A stretch of DNA of 64,000 bases from Pseudoxanthomonas sp. CF385 (GTDB lineage Bacteria > Pseudomonadota > Gammaproteobacteria > Xanthomonadales > Xanthomonadaceae), in contig NZ_FNKZ01000001.1 in the NCBI RefSeq assembly GCF_900104255.1, positions 2,141,552 to 2,205,551 of the forward strand. Direction: 5' to 3'. The notes under the pieces are model-generated. The model had not been told where the DNA came from. It saw nothing but the letters and a program-made list of their open reading frames with translations, and did not search any database. The position numbers and the translations under genes are program-made. How positions within the stretch are numbered: the first letter of the stretch is position 1; each line of letters begins with the position of its first letter. This document shows positions 27,001-35,254 of the stretch, one piece after another.

Positions 27001-30000
27001 TTGGGGGCGATCGACACCACGCCGGCGGGGGAGATCGAAAGCGGGGCGGCCGCCGTGCTCGCCAGGGTGAAGGCCGCGGCGTTGATCGGTGCACCGTTCA
27101 CCGTATCGTTGCCGAGCACGTTACCGAGGTTGGCATTGCCGGCGGCGCCATCGACCGGACCGAAGGCATCGTCCACCGCATTCAATGCCGCGGTGACGGT
27201 GACGCTGACCGAGATGCCGGCCCCGTCGCAGGAGGAAGGCAGCGACACCTGGCAGATCTGGTAGCTGGCGGTGTAGGTACCTGCAGGCGTGCCCGCCGCG
27301 ACGGTGACCGTGCCGTCCGTACCGATGCTCAACGGTCCGCTGCTGGTCGGCGTCAGCGTCACCGCACCGGCGGCGAACGGCGCACCGTCCAGGCGATCGT
27401 TGGTGAGCACGTTGCCGGCCACGCCCCCCAGACCGCCGTTGACCGGGCCGAGTGCGTCGTCATCGGCGACCAGCGTGGTGACCGCGATGACGACCTGGGC
27501 GCTGTCGCAATTCGCGGGGTTCAACACTTCGCACAGCTGGTAGCCGGCGACGTAGGAACCGGCCGCGGTGCCTGCCGCCACGCTGACACTGCCGTCGGCC
27601 GCGATGGTGACCGGTCCGGCATTGGCCGGCGTCAGCACGACCTGGCCGGCGGTGACCGCTGCCCCGTTGAGGGTGTCGTTGGCGAGCACGTTGCCGGAGG
27701 CGGTGCCACCGGCGGCGCCGTCGACCGGGCCGAGCGCATCGTCGTTGGCGGCCAGTGCGCCTGCGCCGACGGTGATGCTGACGGTGGCGGTATCGCAGAT
27801 CGTCGGCTGTGCGACCTGGCAGGCCTGGTAGCCGCCGGTGAGCGTGCCGGCCGGCGTACCGGGCGCGATGCTGATGCTGCCGTCGGGCGCGATGACGAAG
27901 CCGGGCGCACCGCCGGTCTGGGTGACCGTGACCGTGGTGGCCGTCGCCGGCGAACCATCGACGACGTCGTTCGCCAGCACATTGCCTGCCAGGCCGCCCG
28001 GTGCGGACGGGCCCAAGGTGTCGTCGCTGGCCAGCATCGACGCCACCACGACGGTCAAGGTGGCGCTGTCGCAGTTGCCCGGGTTAGCTGTTTCGCAGAG
28101 TTGATAGCTGCCGCCGTAGACGCCGGCTGCCGTGCCCGCAGGTACCGACACGGTGCCATCGGCCGCGATGACGAGCGGCGCACCGGCCGTGCTGGTGAGC
28201 GTCACGCTGCCGGGCACGACGGCCACGCCATCGAGCGTATCGTTGCCGAGCACGTTACCGAGATTGGCGTTGCCGGCGGCGCCATCGACCGGACCGAAGG
28301 CGTCGTCCACCGCATTCAGTGCCGCGGTGACGGTGACGCTGACCGAGATGCCGGCCCCGTCGCAAGAGGAAGGCAGCGACACCTGGCAGATCTGGTAGCT
28401 GGCGGTGTAGGTACCTGCAGGCGTGCCCGCCGCGACGGTGACCGTGCCGTCAGCACCGATGCTCAACGGTCCGCTGCTGGTCGGCGTCAGCGTCACCGTA
28501 CCGGCGGCGAAGGGCGCACCGTCCAGACGATCGTTGGTGAGCACGTTGCCGGCCACGCCCCCCAGACCGCCGTTGACCGGGCCGAGTGCGTCGTCATCGG
28601 CGACCAGCGTGGTGACCGCGATGACGACCTGGGCGCTGTCGCAATTCGCGGGGTTCAACACTTCGCACAGCTGGTAGCCGGCGACGTAGGAACCGGCCGC
28701 GGTGCCTGCCGCCACGCTGACACTGCCGTCGGCCGCGATGGTGACCGGTCCGGCATTGGCCGGCGTCAGCACGACCTGGCCGGCGGTGACCGCTGCCCCG
28801 TTGAGGGTGTCGTTGGCGAGCACGTTGCCGGAGGCGGTGCCACCGGCGGCGCCGTCGACCGGGCCGAGCGCATCGTCGTTGGCGGCCAGTGCGCCTGCGC
28901 CGACGGTGATGCTGACGGTGGCGGTATCGCAGATCGTCGGCTGTGCGACCTGACAGGCCTGATAACCGCCGGTGAGCGTGCCGGCCGGCGTACCAGGCGC
29001 GATGCTGATGCTGCCGTCGGGCGCGATGACGAAGCCGGGCGCCCCGCCGGTCTGGGTGACCGTGACCGTGGTGGCCGTCGCCGGCGAACCATCGACGACG
29101 TCGTTCGCCAGCACATTGCCTGCCGGGCCGCCCGGTGCGGACGGGCCCAAGGTGTCGTCGATCGCACCCATCGTCGCCACGCGCACATTGACCACGGCGG
29201 CATCGCAGTTGTCCGGTGCTGCGGTTTCGCAGATCTGGTAGCCCGCGAGATACGTCCCGGGCACGGCATTGGCCGCGATGCCGATCGTGCCGTCGGCCGC
29301 GATCGTCACCGGTGCGGTCGCCGCGCTGAGGACGATCACGCTGCCAGGCGCGACCGCCGCACCATTGAACGTATCGTTGGTCAGCGCGTTGCCCGCATTG
29401 GCGCTCCCCGCCGTGCCGTCGACGAGAAGGGGACCATCGTCGTTCGCCGCCAGTGTGGCCGCGACGCGGACGTTGACCGTCAGGGTCGCGACATCGCAGT
29501 TCGCCGGGTTGGCGGTTTCGCAGATCTGGTAGCTGCCGCCGTAGATGCCGGCGGGCGTGCCGGCCGGTATCGAGAGCGTGCCATCGGCCGCCAGCGCGAT
29601 CGGTGCGGCGGACTGGTTGATCAGGGTGACGCTGCCGGCGGCGACGGCCATGCCGTCCATCGTGTCGTTGCTCAGGACGTTGCCGACGTTCGTGCTGCCG
29701 GCGGCACCGTCGATGGGGCCGAAGGTGTCGTCCACCGCATTGAGCGCCGCGTTGACGATGACGATCACCGACACGCTCGCGCCGTTGCAGACGGTCGGCG
29801 ACGCCGTCTGGCAGATCTGGTAGGTGGCGGTGTAGGTGCCGGCGGGGGTACCTGCCGCGACATGCACGTTGCCATCGGCGCCGATGGTCAGCGGCCCGGT
29901 GTTGGCCGCCGACAGCACCACCTCCGTCGAGGAGGGCGGCGCGCCGTCGAGACGGTCGTTGGCGAGGACATTGCCCGCCACGCCGCCGGTGTCGCCATTG

Positions 30001-32360
30001 ACCGGCCCGAGGTTGTCGTCGGCCGCCGTCAGCGTGGTCACTTCCACCGTGACCTGGGCGGCGTCGCAGTTGGCCGGGTTCAGGGCTTCGCAGACCTGAT
30101 AACCCGCCACATAGGTGCCGGCGGGCGTAGTCGCGGCAACGGCCACACTGCCATCGGTGGCGATGGAGATCGGGCCCGCGTTGGCGGGCACCAGCACGAC
30201 ATCGCCACCGGCGACAGCCGCACCGTTGAGCGTGTCATTGGCCAGCACGTTGCCCGTGGCGGTACCGCCGCTGACGCCATTCACCGGGCCGAGCGCGTCG
30301 TCCGCGGCGATCAGCGTGCCCGCGGCGACCGTGATGCTGACGGTGGCGGTATCGCAGATCGTCGGCTGTGCGATCTGGCAGGCCTGGTAACTGCCGGTGA
30401 GCGTGCCCGCGGCCGTGCCGGCGGCGATGCTCACGCTGCCATCCACGGCGATCACGAAGCCGGGGGTGCCTGCGGTCTGGGTGACGACCGTGGTGCCCGC
30501 GGTCGCCGGCGCGCCGTCGACGAAGTCGTTCGCCAGCACATTGCCCCCGACCGTGCCGGGCAGGGCAGGGCCCAGCGTATCCGCGGAGGCGGCGAGCGTG
30601 GCCACGGCGACCGTCACGGTGGCCGTCGCGCAGTTGTCCGGCATGGCGGTTTCGCATATCCGGTAGGCCGGCGTATAGCTGCCGGCGGGCGTGCCCGCCG
30701 CGACCGCCACCGTGCCATCGGTGCCGATCGTCACCGGCCCCGCATTGGTCGGCGTCAGGATGACCTGTCCCGCGGTGATGCCGCCGCCATTGAGCGTGTC
30801 GTTGCCGAGTACGTTGCCGATGTTGGCCGCGCCGGTGGCGCCGTTCACTCCACCGTAGGCGTCATCGTTGGCGGCGAGCGCGCCGGGCGCCACCACGGTG
30901 ACCTGCACCGTCGCGCTGTCGCAGACCGTGGGCGCATCGGCATAGCACAGCGTGTAGGACGCGCTGTGCACGCCGGCCGCGGTGGCGGGCGGCACGGTGA
31001 CGCTGCCATCGGCGGCGAACACGACCTGCGCGGTGCTGCCACCCGTGAACGTCACCACGCCGGGCGCGGGCGGCGAACCACCGCCTGCGTCATCGTTGTC
31101 CAGCACATTGATCACGGCGACCGCGCCGGTACTGCCGTTGACCGGCCCGGCGCTATCGTCGTTGGCCAGGAGCGCGGGCAACACGCGCACGCTGGCGCTG
31201 GCCGTATCGCAGTTCGTCGGTTGTGCGGTTTCGCAGATCTGGTAACCCGCGCTGTACACCCCGGCGGGCGTGCCCGGTGCCAGCGTGGCGCTGCCGTCGG
31301 CGGCGATCTGCAGCGGCCCCGTGTTGGCAGCGGTCAAGGTGACCGTTCCCACGGCAGGCGCGCCATTGAGGCTGTCGTTCGCCAATACGTTAAAACCGGG
31401 CGAAGCGGCACCGCTGGCGCGGGGCGGCAATACGTCGTCGAGAGCATCGACGGTAGCGGACGCGTTGACGGATACGGTCACCTGCGCCGTCGCGCAGTTG
31501 GCGGGATCGGCGCTCTCGCAAATCTGGTAACTGGCGGTGTAGGTGCCGGTCGGCGTGCCGGCGGCGACATCGACGGCGCCGTTGGGCTGGATGATCAACG
31601 GCAAGGCCGGCGGTGCCGTCAGGACGACCTGGGCCGGCGTCACCGCGACGCCGGCCAGCGTGTCGTTGCTGAGCACATTGACGACGTCGGCCTGGCCGGG
31701 GGTGCCGTCGATGGGGCCGGCAGTGTCGTCGAACGCGACGAGGGCACGCGGAACCACGGGGATGCCGGGCGTGGTCGCGCTGTTGTCGCCAGGCGTGGGA
31801 TCGCTCGTCCCCGCGGGTGGCGTGATCGTCGCGGTATTGGCACCGATGGTCGCAGGCGTGAGTGAGGGTGCCACGGCCGTGATCTGCACCACGAGCGATC
31901 CGCCCGCGGCGATGTTCGCGTTCAACGCGACATTGCCGCTGCCGCTTGCGACACCGCAGGAAGATCCTGCGCTGGCCGTACATGTCCAGCTCGCGCCCGT
32001 CAGTTGGGCCGGGACGATATCGGCGATCGTGGCACCGAGCGCAGCGGATGGCCCCGCGTTCGCGACATCGATGCGGTAGCTCACGGTGCCGCCCGCAGTC
32101 ACCGGCGACGCGCCGGTCACGGACTTCTGCACGCTCAACGCCGCGACGGCGGCGAGCGTGTTGGTATCCGTACCGCTGTTGTTGCCGGTATCCGGATCCG
32201 TCACGCCACTGGCGGGCGTCGCGGTCGCCGTGTTGCCGAGGCTGCCGGGATAGCTCTGCGACCATGCGGGCACGGCCCCGGCCAGCAGCACCATCATCCC
32301 CACACCCCGGAGGAGGTGATGGAGGGATGTACGTGCGGCAGTCGCGGCGGTGTCGTCCAT
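24099..32360 (-). CDS. Giant exported protein with 24 Ig/cadherin-like modules, DUF11 and SdrD-B-like domains
   Basis: A 2753-residue protein with a signal peptide (cleavage near residue 34, PAWS). The mature start SYPGSLGNTATATPASG looks like the final strands of a DUF11 domain, and a full DUF11 domain follows. Then come 24 modules of about 90-95 residues, each beginning DDxxGPxxG...NVLANDTL and ending with a YQxCE-x6-CDxA stretch. After them are a DUF11 domain (RVAKTAAQRTARIGDIVRYTI) and an SdrD-B-like domain (GTVFHDVDGDGLQDPGERGLAGVRV). Nearly every module has a C-x7-C pair. No LPxTG or lipobox is present. It is coupled to the barrel gene downstream. A surface adhesin or stalk role is inferred. 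Confidence 0.85.
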   Translation of the reverse strand: MDDTAATAARTSLHHLLRGVGMMVLLAGAVPAWSQSYPGSLGNTATATPASGVTDPDTGNNSGTDTNTLAAVAALSVQKSVTGASPVTAGGTVSYRIDVANAGPSAALGATIADIVPAQLTGASWTCTASAGSSCGVASGSGNVALNANIAAGGSLVVQITAVAPSLTPATIGANTATITPPAGTSDPTPGDNSATTPGIPVVPRALVAFDDTAGPIDGTPGQADVVNVLSNDTLAGVAVTPAQVVLTAPPALPLIIQPNGAVDVAAGTPTGTYTASYQICESADPANCATAQVTVSVNASATVDALDDVLPPRASGAASPGFNVLANDSLNGAPAVGTVTLTAANTGPLQIAADGSATLAPGTPAGVYSAGYQICETAQPTNCDTASASVRVLPALLANDDSAGPVNGSTGAVAVINVLDNDDAGGGSPPAPGVVTFTGGSTAQVVFAADGSVTVPPATAAGVHSASYTLCYADAPTVCDSATVQVTVVAPGALAANDDAYGGVNGATGAANIGNVLGNDTLNGGGITAGQVILTPTNAGPVTIGTDGTVAVAAGTPAGSYTPAYRICETAMPDNCATATVTVAVATLAASADTLGPALPGTVGGNVLANDFVDGAPATAGTTVVTQTAGTPGFVIAVDGSVSIAAGTAAGTLTGSYQACQIAQPTICDTATVSITVAAGTLIAADDALGPVNGVSGGTATGNVLANDTLNGAAVAGGDVVLVPANAGPISIATDGSVAVAATTPAGTYVAGYQVCEALNPANCDAAQVTVEVTTLTAADDNLGPVNGDTGGVAGNVLANDRLDGAPPSSTEVVLSAANTGPLTIGADGNVHVAAGTPAGTYTATYQICQTASPTVCNGASVSVIVIVNAALNAVDDTFGPIDGAAGSTNVGNVLSNDTMDGMAVAAGSVTLINQSAAPIALAADGTLSIPAGTPAGIYGGSYQICETANPANCDVATLTVNVRVAATLAANDDGPLLVDGTAGSANAGNALTNDTFNGAAVAPGSVIVLSAATAPVTIAADGTIGIAANAVPGTYLAGYQICETAAPDNCDAAVVNVRVATMGAIDDTLGPSAPGGPAGNVLANDVVDGSPATATTVTVTQTGGAPGFVIAPDGSISIAPGTPAGTLTGGYQACQVAQPTICDTATVSITVGAGALAANDDALGPVDGAAGGTASGNVLANDTLNGAAVTAGQVVLTPANAGPVTIAADGSVSVAAGTAAGSYVAGYQLCEVLNPANCDSAQVVIAVTTLVADDDALGPVNGGLGGVAGNVLTNDRLDGAPFAAGTVTLTPTSSGPLSIGADGTVTVAAGTPAGTYTASYQICQVSLPSSCDGAGISVSVTVTAALNAVDDAFGPVDGAAGNANLGNVLGNDTLDGVAVVPGSVTLTSTAGAPLVIAADGTVSVPAGTAAGVYGGSYQLCETANPGNCDSATLTVVVASMLASDDTLGPSAPGGLAGNVLANDVVDGSPATATTVTVTQTGGAPGFVIAPDGSISIAPGTPAGTLTGGYQACQVAQPTICDTATVSITVGAGALAANDDALGPVDGAAGGTASGNVLANDTLNGAAVTAGQVVLTPANAGPVTIAADGSVSVAAGTAAGSYVAGYQLCEVLNPANCDSAQVVIAVTTLVADDDALGPVNGGLGGVAGNVLTNDRLDGAPFAAGAVTLTPTSSGPLSIGTDGTVTVAAGTPAGTYTASYQICQVSLPSSCDGAGISVSVTVTAALNAVDDAFGPVDGAAGNANLGNVLGNDTVNGAPINAAAFTLASTAAAPLSISPAGVVSIAPNASAGTYSATYTLCDAGDPGNCDTATVAVQVVRVDAQDDTFSLASGMAGALVGNVLGNDTLNGGAPNVVTAFWGGVFDSHLALEPNGDLRVLAGTPAGTYTGNYTVCARAAPSICDTASVTVAVASGPSPLAAANDTGSADGRSGGVAIASVLANDTLAGAPPTTAQVSLSVVTPSASAGVVLDLGSGAVNVAPGTAANNYSLRYRACEQAEPANCVEALAIVAITAAAIDAMDDTAGPVDGITGAPSVVNVLDNDTLAGLAPSAGQVTLSVVNASPVLIVHADGRVDVVAGTMAGTYSATYRICEALNPANCDQATVTVTVAAAAIDAVDDTASAPVGTASGGQAIANVAANDTLAGAAVQPGQIVLSQVSSTHANVQLDPASGAVNVAPNTPGGTYTLVYRLCERLNSGNCDDANATVTVALPSLDAVDDAPAPLPGGVGVPDVVNVLANDLYDGAPVVPERIVLAPVTAGPLSLQADGTVDVAAGTPGGTYTLVYSLCDALTPGHCDTATVTVVVLATTLAVADDTAQTPQGESLSLAVLANDTFAGTAPDPARVVVAVSQPPANGTVVVQPDGSLLYTPAQYFSGQDGFQYTVCELAAPDNCATATVTVTVLPNTVTATDDQMRTRTRITVIPVLANDTVSHAPLDPASLSVVRPPAHGEATCAEGTCTYVAADGFAGQDRFGYRVCDVSVPNAVCAEADVVIDVEAAPAVLRVAKTAAQRTARIGDIVRYTIVIDNVGDVDAMQVTLIDSLPPGFAVVAGSIQVGDADATGAPAIARPFRIDALDIPIGERATVTYALRVGAGVGPGVHTNRAVMRDADGATISNEATADVQVMGDPLLEDSLIIGTVFHDVDGDGLQDPGERGLAGVRVVSVEGLITETDPYGRFHITGIGGGRWARGRNFLLKVDVATLPPGSRFTTENPRVLRITPGVPARFDFGVQAPLPPPQEAPAAACPDSPCGEP
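27105..28025 (-). repeat. Near-identical tandem block, copy A
   Basis: About 920 bases that match 28239-29160 with only scattered substitutions at a constant offset of 1134 bases (378 codons, four modules). Limits were read by eye and may be off by some bases. Confidence 0.85.
28239..29160 (-). repeat. Near-identical tandem block, copy B
   Basis: Second copy of the block at 27105-28025. Divergence rises sharply outside the block, which points to recent duplication or gene conversion inside the giant gene. Confidence 0.85.
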
Positions 32361-32389
32361 GCAGAGCCTCGCGATGACGGGAAAGTCGA

Positions 32390-34522
32390 TCAGTACGCAG
32401 CGGGATCGGCGCTGTACACGACGGGGAGAGTGATCGTGGCGCTACCTGCGGCGTCGACATTGACGCTGAGGCTGACGGTCGAATCGCCCGCTGCGCCGCC
32501 GCCTGCCGGGCAACTTCCCCCGCCGCTGGCGACGCAGGTCCATGCGCCGGACAGGCGCATGCCCGGCGGCAGGGTGTCGGTGACCGCGACGCCACTGGCG
32601 GCATCGGGCCCCGCGTTCGATACGGTGATGACATAGGTGCCGGTGGCGCCCGGTGTGTAGTTCGCCGCACTGTCGGTCTTGGCGATCGACACGTCCGAAC
32701 GCAGCGCACGCGTGTTGGTCACGCTGCAGGTGATCGCCACGGCATTGGCGCCGGCGGCGGGTGCGGTGAGCGAAAAACTGGTGCCGGTGCCCGAACTGAC
32801 GGCAGTGCCATCCTGGTCCACGCAGGCCCAGGCGGTGGTGTAGCGGTCGAGCTGGGTGCCGGTGCCCGCGGTTTCACCGAGGGTGTAGCTGAGCCCCGGC
32901 GTGGTGACCGCGGGTGCCGTGGCGCCACCGTTGCCGACGTTGTTCGCGCTCGCCACGGGCGTGGCGCCCTGGGTGATCGCCAGGGTGAAGCGTCCCGGAT
33001 CGGCGGCCGGCTGCAGGACCTTGGCCAGCGTGAGGGTCGCGGCGCAAGAACGGGCGACGCCTTCGACCGTGAACACGGCATTGCCGATGCGGATGCCCAA
33101 CAACCCCAGCAGGTTGTCGGTCAGGTCGCGCAGCAGCAGGTTGAACACCGGTTGCAGCACGGCATTGGACACGCCGCGCAGCGTCGTTTCGACGAGGTTG
33201 AGTACGCTGTTGAGAAGCGGCGTGAGCGCATCGGGCGCCAGGATGATCAGCCCCAACAGCGTCACCTCCGGCGACCCGCTGACGACGTGCAGATCCAGGT
33301 TGCCCAGCAGGCTGGTCACCAGGTTGCCGGCGCTGACGGTGCCGCTGCTGGCGGTGCGCGTTTGCGGGAAGGGCACATTGACGCTGAAGTTCTGCAGCGC
33401 AGGCGAACCCGTCGCGGCCGCGCGCGCGGTCAGTTGCAGAGGAACGCGGACATTGATCAGCCCGATCCCCAACAGACCGACGTTGAAACGCAGGTCGAGG
33501 TTGTTGATCGTCACGGGCGTGACATCGGCTGGCGTCAGCACGCGCGAGCGATTGAAGAACAGGCTGTCGGACACGGTGCCGACATACAGGTTCACCAGGC
33601 CGGGACGGGCCTGGAAACCCACTGCGCCGGCCACGTAGTCCACGGCGGTGATCGTGCCTTCCGCTCGCGCGACATCGGCGTACACCTGCAGCTTCAGCAC
33701 ATCGGCGGTCAGGGAGAGATTGACCAGGCCCAGGCCTGCGGCATTCAGCGCATTGATCACGGCCTGGAGGTTGAGGCCTTGCACGACGTCCAGATTGAGC
33801 TTCAGCCGGATGGCGCCGGTATGGAACGACGTGCCCTGTCCGCCGCAGGCATACACCGGCGGTTCCACCACCTGCAGCCACGCCTGCACGTTCGCGACAC
33901 CGCTCAGGCCGAGCGCCGCGGTGTTCAGCGTGATGGGCGTCGGCGTGGTCAGCACGTTGCGGAAGTTGTAGAGCTGCGCTGACCCCGTCACCAGGTCGAG
34001 CAGGTCCAGCCGCACGCTGGTCAGCGCGCCGGGCGGCAGATCGATGCGCAGCAGCTGCGAGAGCCGGATCGAGCCGGTGAGCCCGGCGGCATTCAACGGC
34101 AGGATGTTGAGCGCGTTGGCGGCGAGGGTCTGCCCGTCCGCCTGCAGCACCTGCACCATCGCCAGGCGCAACTGGGCGAGGGTGATGTCGGTGTTGAGGA
34201 CCTGCGAGGTATCGCTGATGCCCAAGTTCGCGCCGAGGCGAACGATCAGCGCATTGAGGTTGATGTCGGAGCCTGCCAGCGCATTCCAGTCGAGGACGCT
34301 GAGGTTGACGGTGGTGCCCGGCAACAAGGCCTGGAAAAGCAGATTGAGGACCGGCCCCTGGGTACTGTCGATGGAGACCAAGCGCGGCCCCGCGGATACG
34401 CAGGCGCCCGTGGTGCATCCGCTCTGCGCTCGCGAGGGCAATCCCCACGACAGCGCGATCATCGCGAGTACCGCGAGCAATGCCGCACGCAGCCGTGCCA
34501 TGTTCCTTGCTTGCCAGTGCAT
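32390..34522 (-). CDS. Exported protein ending in an incomplete DUF11 domain
   Basis: A 710-residue protein. The start at 34522 is chosen because AGGGG lies at good distance; Met residues two codons upstream and seven codons downstream are alternatives. A signal peptide ends near GLPSRAQ. The N-terminal about 450 residues are rich in Leu/Asn/Val with repeats such as LNLLFQALLPG, ALNAAGLGLVNLSL and LLGLLGIRIGN and show no recognised family. From about 470 a SpaA/prealbumin-like domain (ITQGATPVASANNVGNGG, YTTAWACVDQDG) leads to a DUF11 domain (VSIAKTDSAANYTPGATGTYVI) that stops abruptly at VVYSADPAAY. The giant Ig-like protein begins 29 bases later in another frame and supplies what look like the missing strands. 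Confidence 0.82.
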   Translation of the reverse strand: MHWQARNMARLRAALLAVLAMIALSWGLPSRAQSGCTTGACVSAGPRLVSIDSTQGPVLNLLFQALLPGTTVNLSVLDWNALAGSDINLNALIVRLGANLGISDTSQVLNTDITLAQLRLAMVQVLQADGQTLAANALNILPLNAAGLTGSIRLSQLLRIDLPPGALTSVRLDLLDLVTGSAQLYNFRNVLTTPTPITLNTAALGLSGVANVQAWLQVVEPPVYACGGQGTSFHTGAIRLKLNLDVVQGLNLQAVINALNAAGLGLVNLSLTADVLKLQVYADVARAEGTITAVDYVAGAVGFQARPGLVNLYVGTVSDSLFFNRSRVLTPADVTPVTINNLDLRFNVGLLGIGLINVRVPLQLTARAAATGSPALQNFSVNVPFPQTRTASSGTVSAGNLVTSLLGNLDLHVVSGSPEVTLLGLIILAPDALTPLLNSVLNLVETTLRGVSNAVLQPVFNLLLRDLTDNLLGLLGIRIGNAVFTVEGVARSCAATLTLAKVLQPAADPGRFTLAITQGATPVASANNVGNGGATAPAVTTPGLSYTLGETAGTGTQLDRYTTAWACVDQDGTAVSSGTGTSFSLTAPAAGANAVAITCSVTNTRALRSDVSIAKTDSAANYTPGATGTYVITVSNAGPDAASGVAVTDTLPPGMRLSGAWTCVASGGGSCPAGGGAAGDSTVSLSVNVDAAGSATITLPVVYSADPAAY

Positions 34523-34698
34523 CCACATACCCCTGAGTAGTCGATGTACGAAAACCGATACCGCTCCTGAGCGTCGGACGATCCCAAGTAAATCCAGTTA
34601 CCAAACGAGGGACTTGCGTGACGCTGGTTGCGTTACTAATGTGATTCGAGAGGGGCCGCAATGACGCGACGCAACGAATCTGCTTAGCCGTCCTCAAC

Positions 34699-34711
34699 AT
34701 CACGTCGTGAT
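34699..34711. promoter_or_regulatory. Candidate operator palindrome in the divergent control region
   Basis: ATCACGTCGTGAT has 6-base arms around one central base. It lies in the 299-base region between the minus-strand surface-protein genes and the plus-strand XRE gene, a region visibly richer in A/T than its surroundings. Binding by the neighbouring XRE proteins is a guess. Confidence 0.4.
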
Positions 34712-34821
34712 CACACGGTTTTTCTGGGGAAAAAAGCGGGACCGTTAGAGCCTGCGGACAAGTTGGCGTTAGAAATGCTTCCGCGTGAGAAGCGCTTACT
34801 CCAAGGACTGAAGAAACGCCG

Positions 34822-35178
34822 ATGACGACCATTGCCATGCGTATCCGTCGTGCCCGTGCACTGGCCCGACTCTCGCAAAGCCAGCTGGCGCACTTCGTGG
34901 GGGTCAACCGAAGCGCGGTCGCCCAGTGGGAACGGGAAGCCGGCACGCGGCCGAGCGTCGAGCACCTCGCCGCGGTTGCGATCGCCACCAAGACGCCCTT
35001 CGAGTGGCTGGCGACCGGACGCGGTGGCCCGGCGACCCTGATGGATGCCGCATCCCCGTCGGTCGAGTACGCGATGGACGATGTGGAAGCGAGGGTGCTC
35101 GAAGCCGTGCGTCACTTGCCCGCCAGAAAGCGGGTCGCCATCTGCAAGCTGCTGGAGGAACTTGCCTCGCAGCCGTGA
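34822..35178 (+). CDS. XRE-family regulator, paralogue 2
   Basis: A 118-residue protein. The HTH reads MRIRRARALARLSQSQLAHF then GVNRSAVAQWERE, followed by FEWLATGRG and a C-terminal helix with RHLPARKRVAICKLLEELA. It is closely similar in plan to the proteins at 20084 and 35255. It is transcribed divergently from the surface-protein genes, a usual arrangement for a local repressor. It could have a ligand- or partner-sensing C-terminus, but nothing identifies one. Confidence 0.88.
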   Translation: MTTIAMRIRRARALARLSQSQLAHFVGVNRSAVAQWEREAGTRPSVEHLAAVAIATKTPFEWLATGRGGPATLMDAASPSVEYAMDDVEARVLEAVRHLPARKRVAICKLLEELASQP

Positions 35179-35254
35179 GAGCCTCCTGCGGCACTCACAT
35201 GCACTTCACCCGCGCGTCCTCTATGTTCCCGCCAACGCAACGACGGAACGGAAT

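Larger units (their letters stand above)
24870..31735 (-). repeat. Array of 24 Ig-like coding modules (about 280 bases each)
   Basis: Modules are recognisable by a conserved (D)D-x-x-G-P start, L-x-N-D-x-L at about residue 20-25, a DGxVxVxxGTPAGxY centre and a C-x7-C end. Modules 5-8, 10-13 and 14-17 share the same four-type order, so the array has a higher-order period of four modules. Boundaries are approximate. Confidence 0.85.

Noticed and set aside
24870..31735. Repeat array considered as CRISPR
   Set aside because: Units are about 280 bases, coding, in frame and diverged. No short direct repeats with unique spacers.
23979..31865. A 2628-codon open frame on the plus strand
   Set aside because: It is the exact antisense of the Ig-like array. 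High GC at third positions and the repeats keep stops away. It is composed of low-complexity Arg/Gly/Val text and has no domain or ribosome site.
32361..32389. Possible sequencing frameshift splitting one large gene
   Set aside because: The second gene has its own complete signal peptide of about 34 residues, which a frameshift cannot create.
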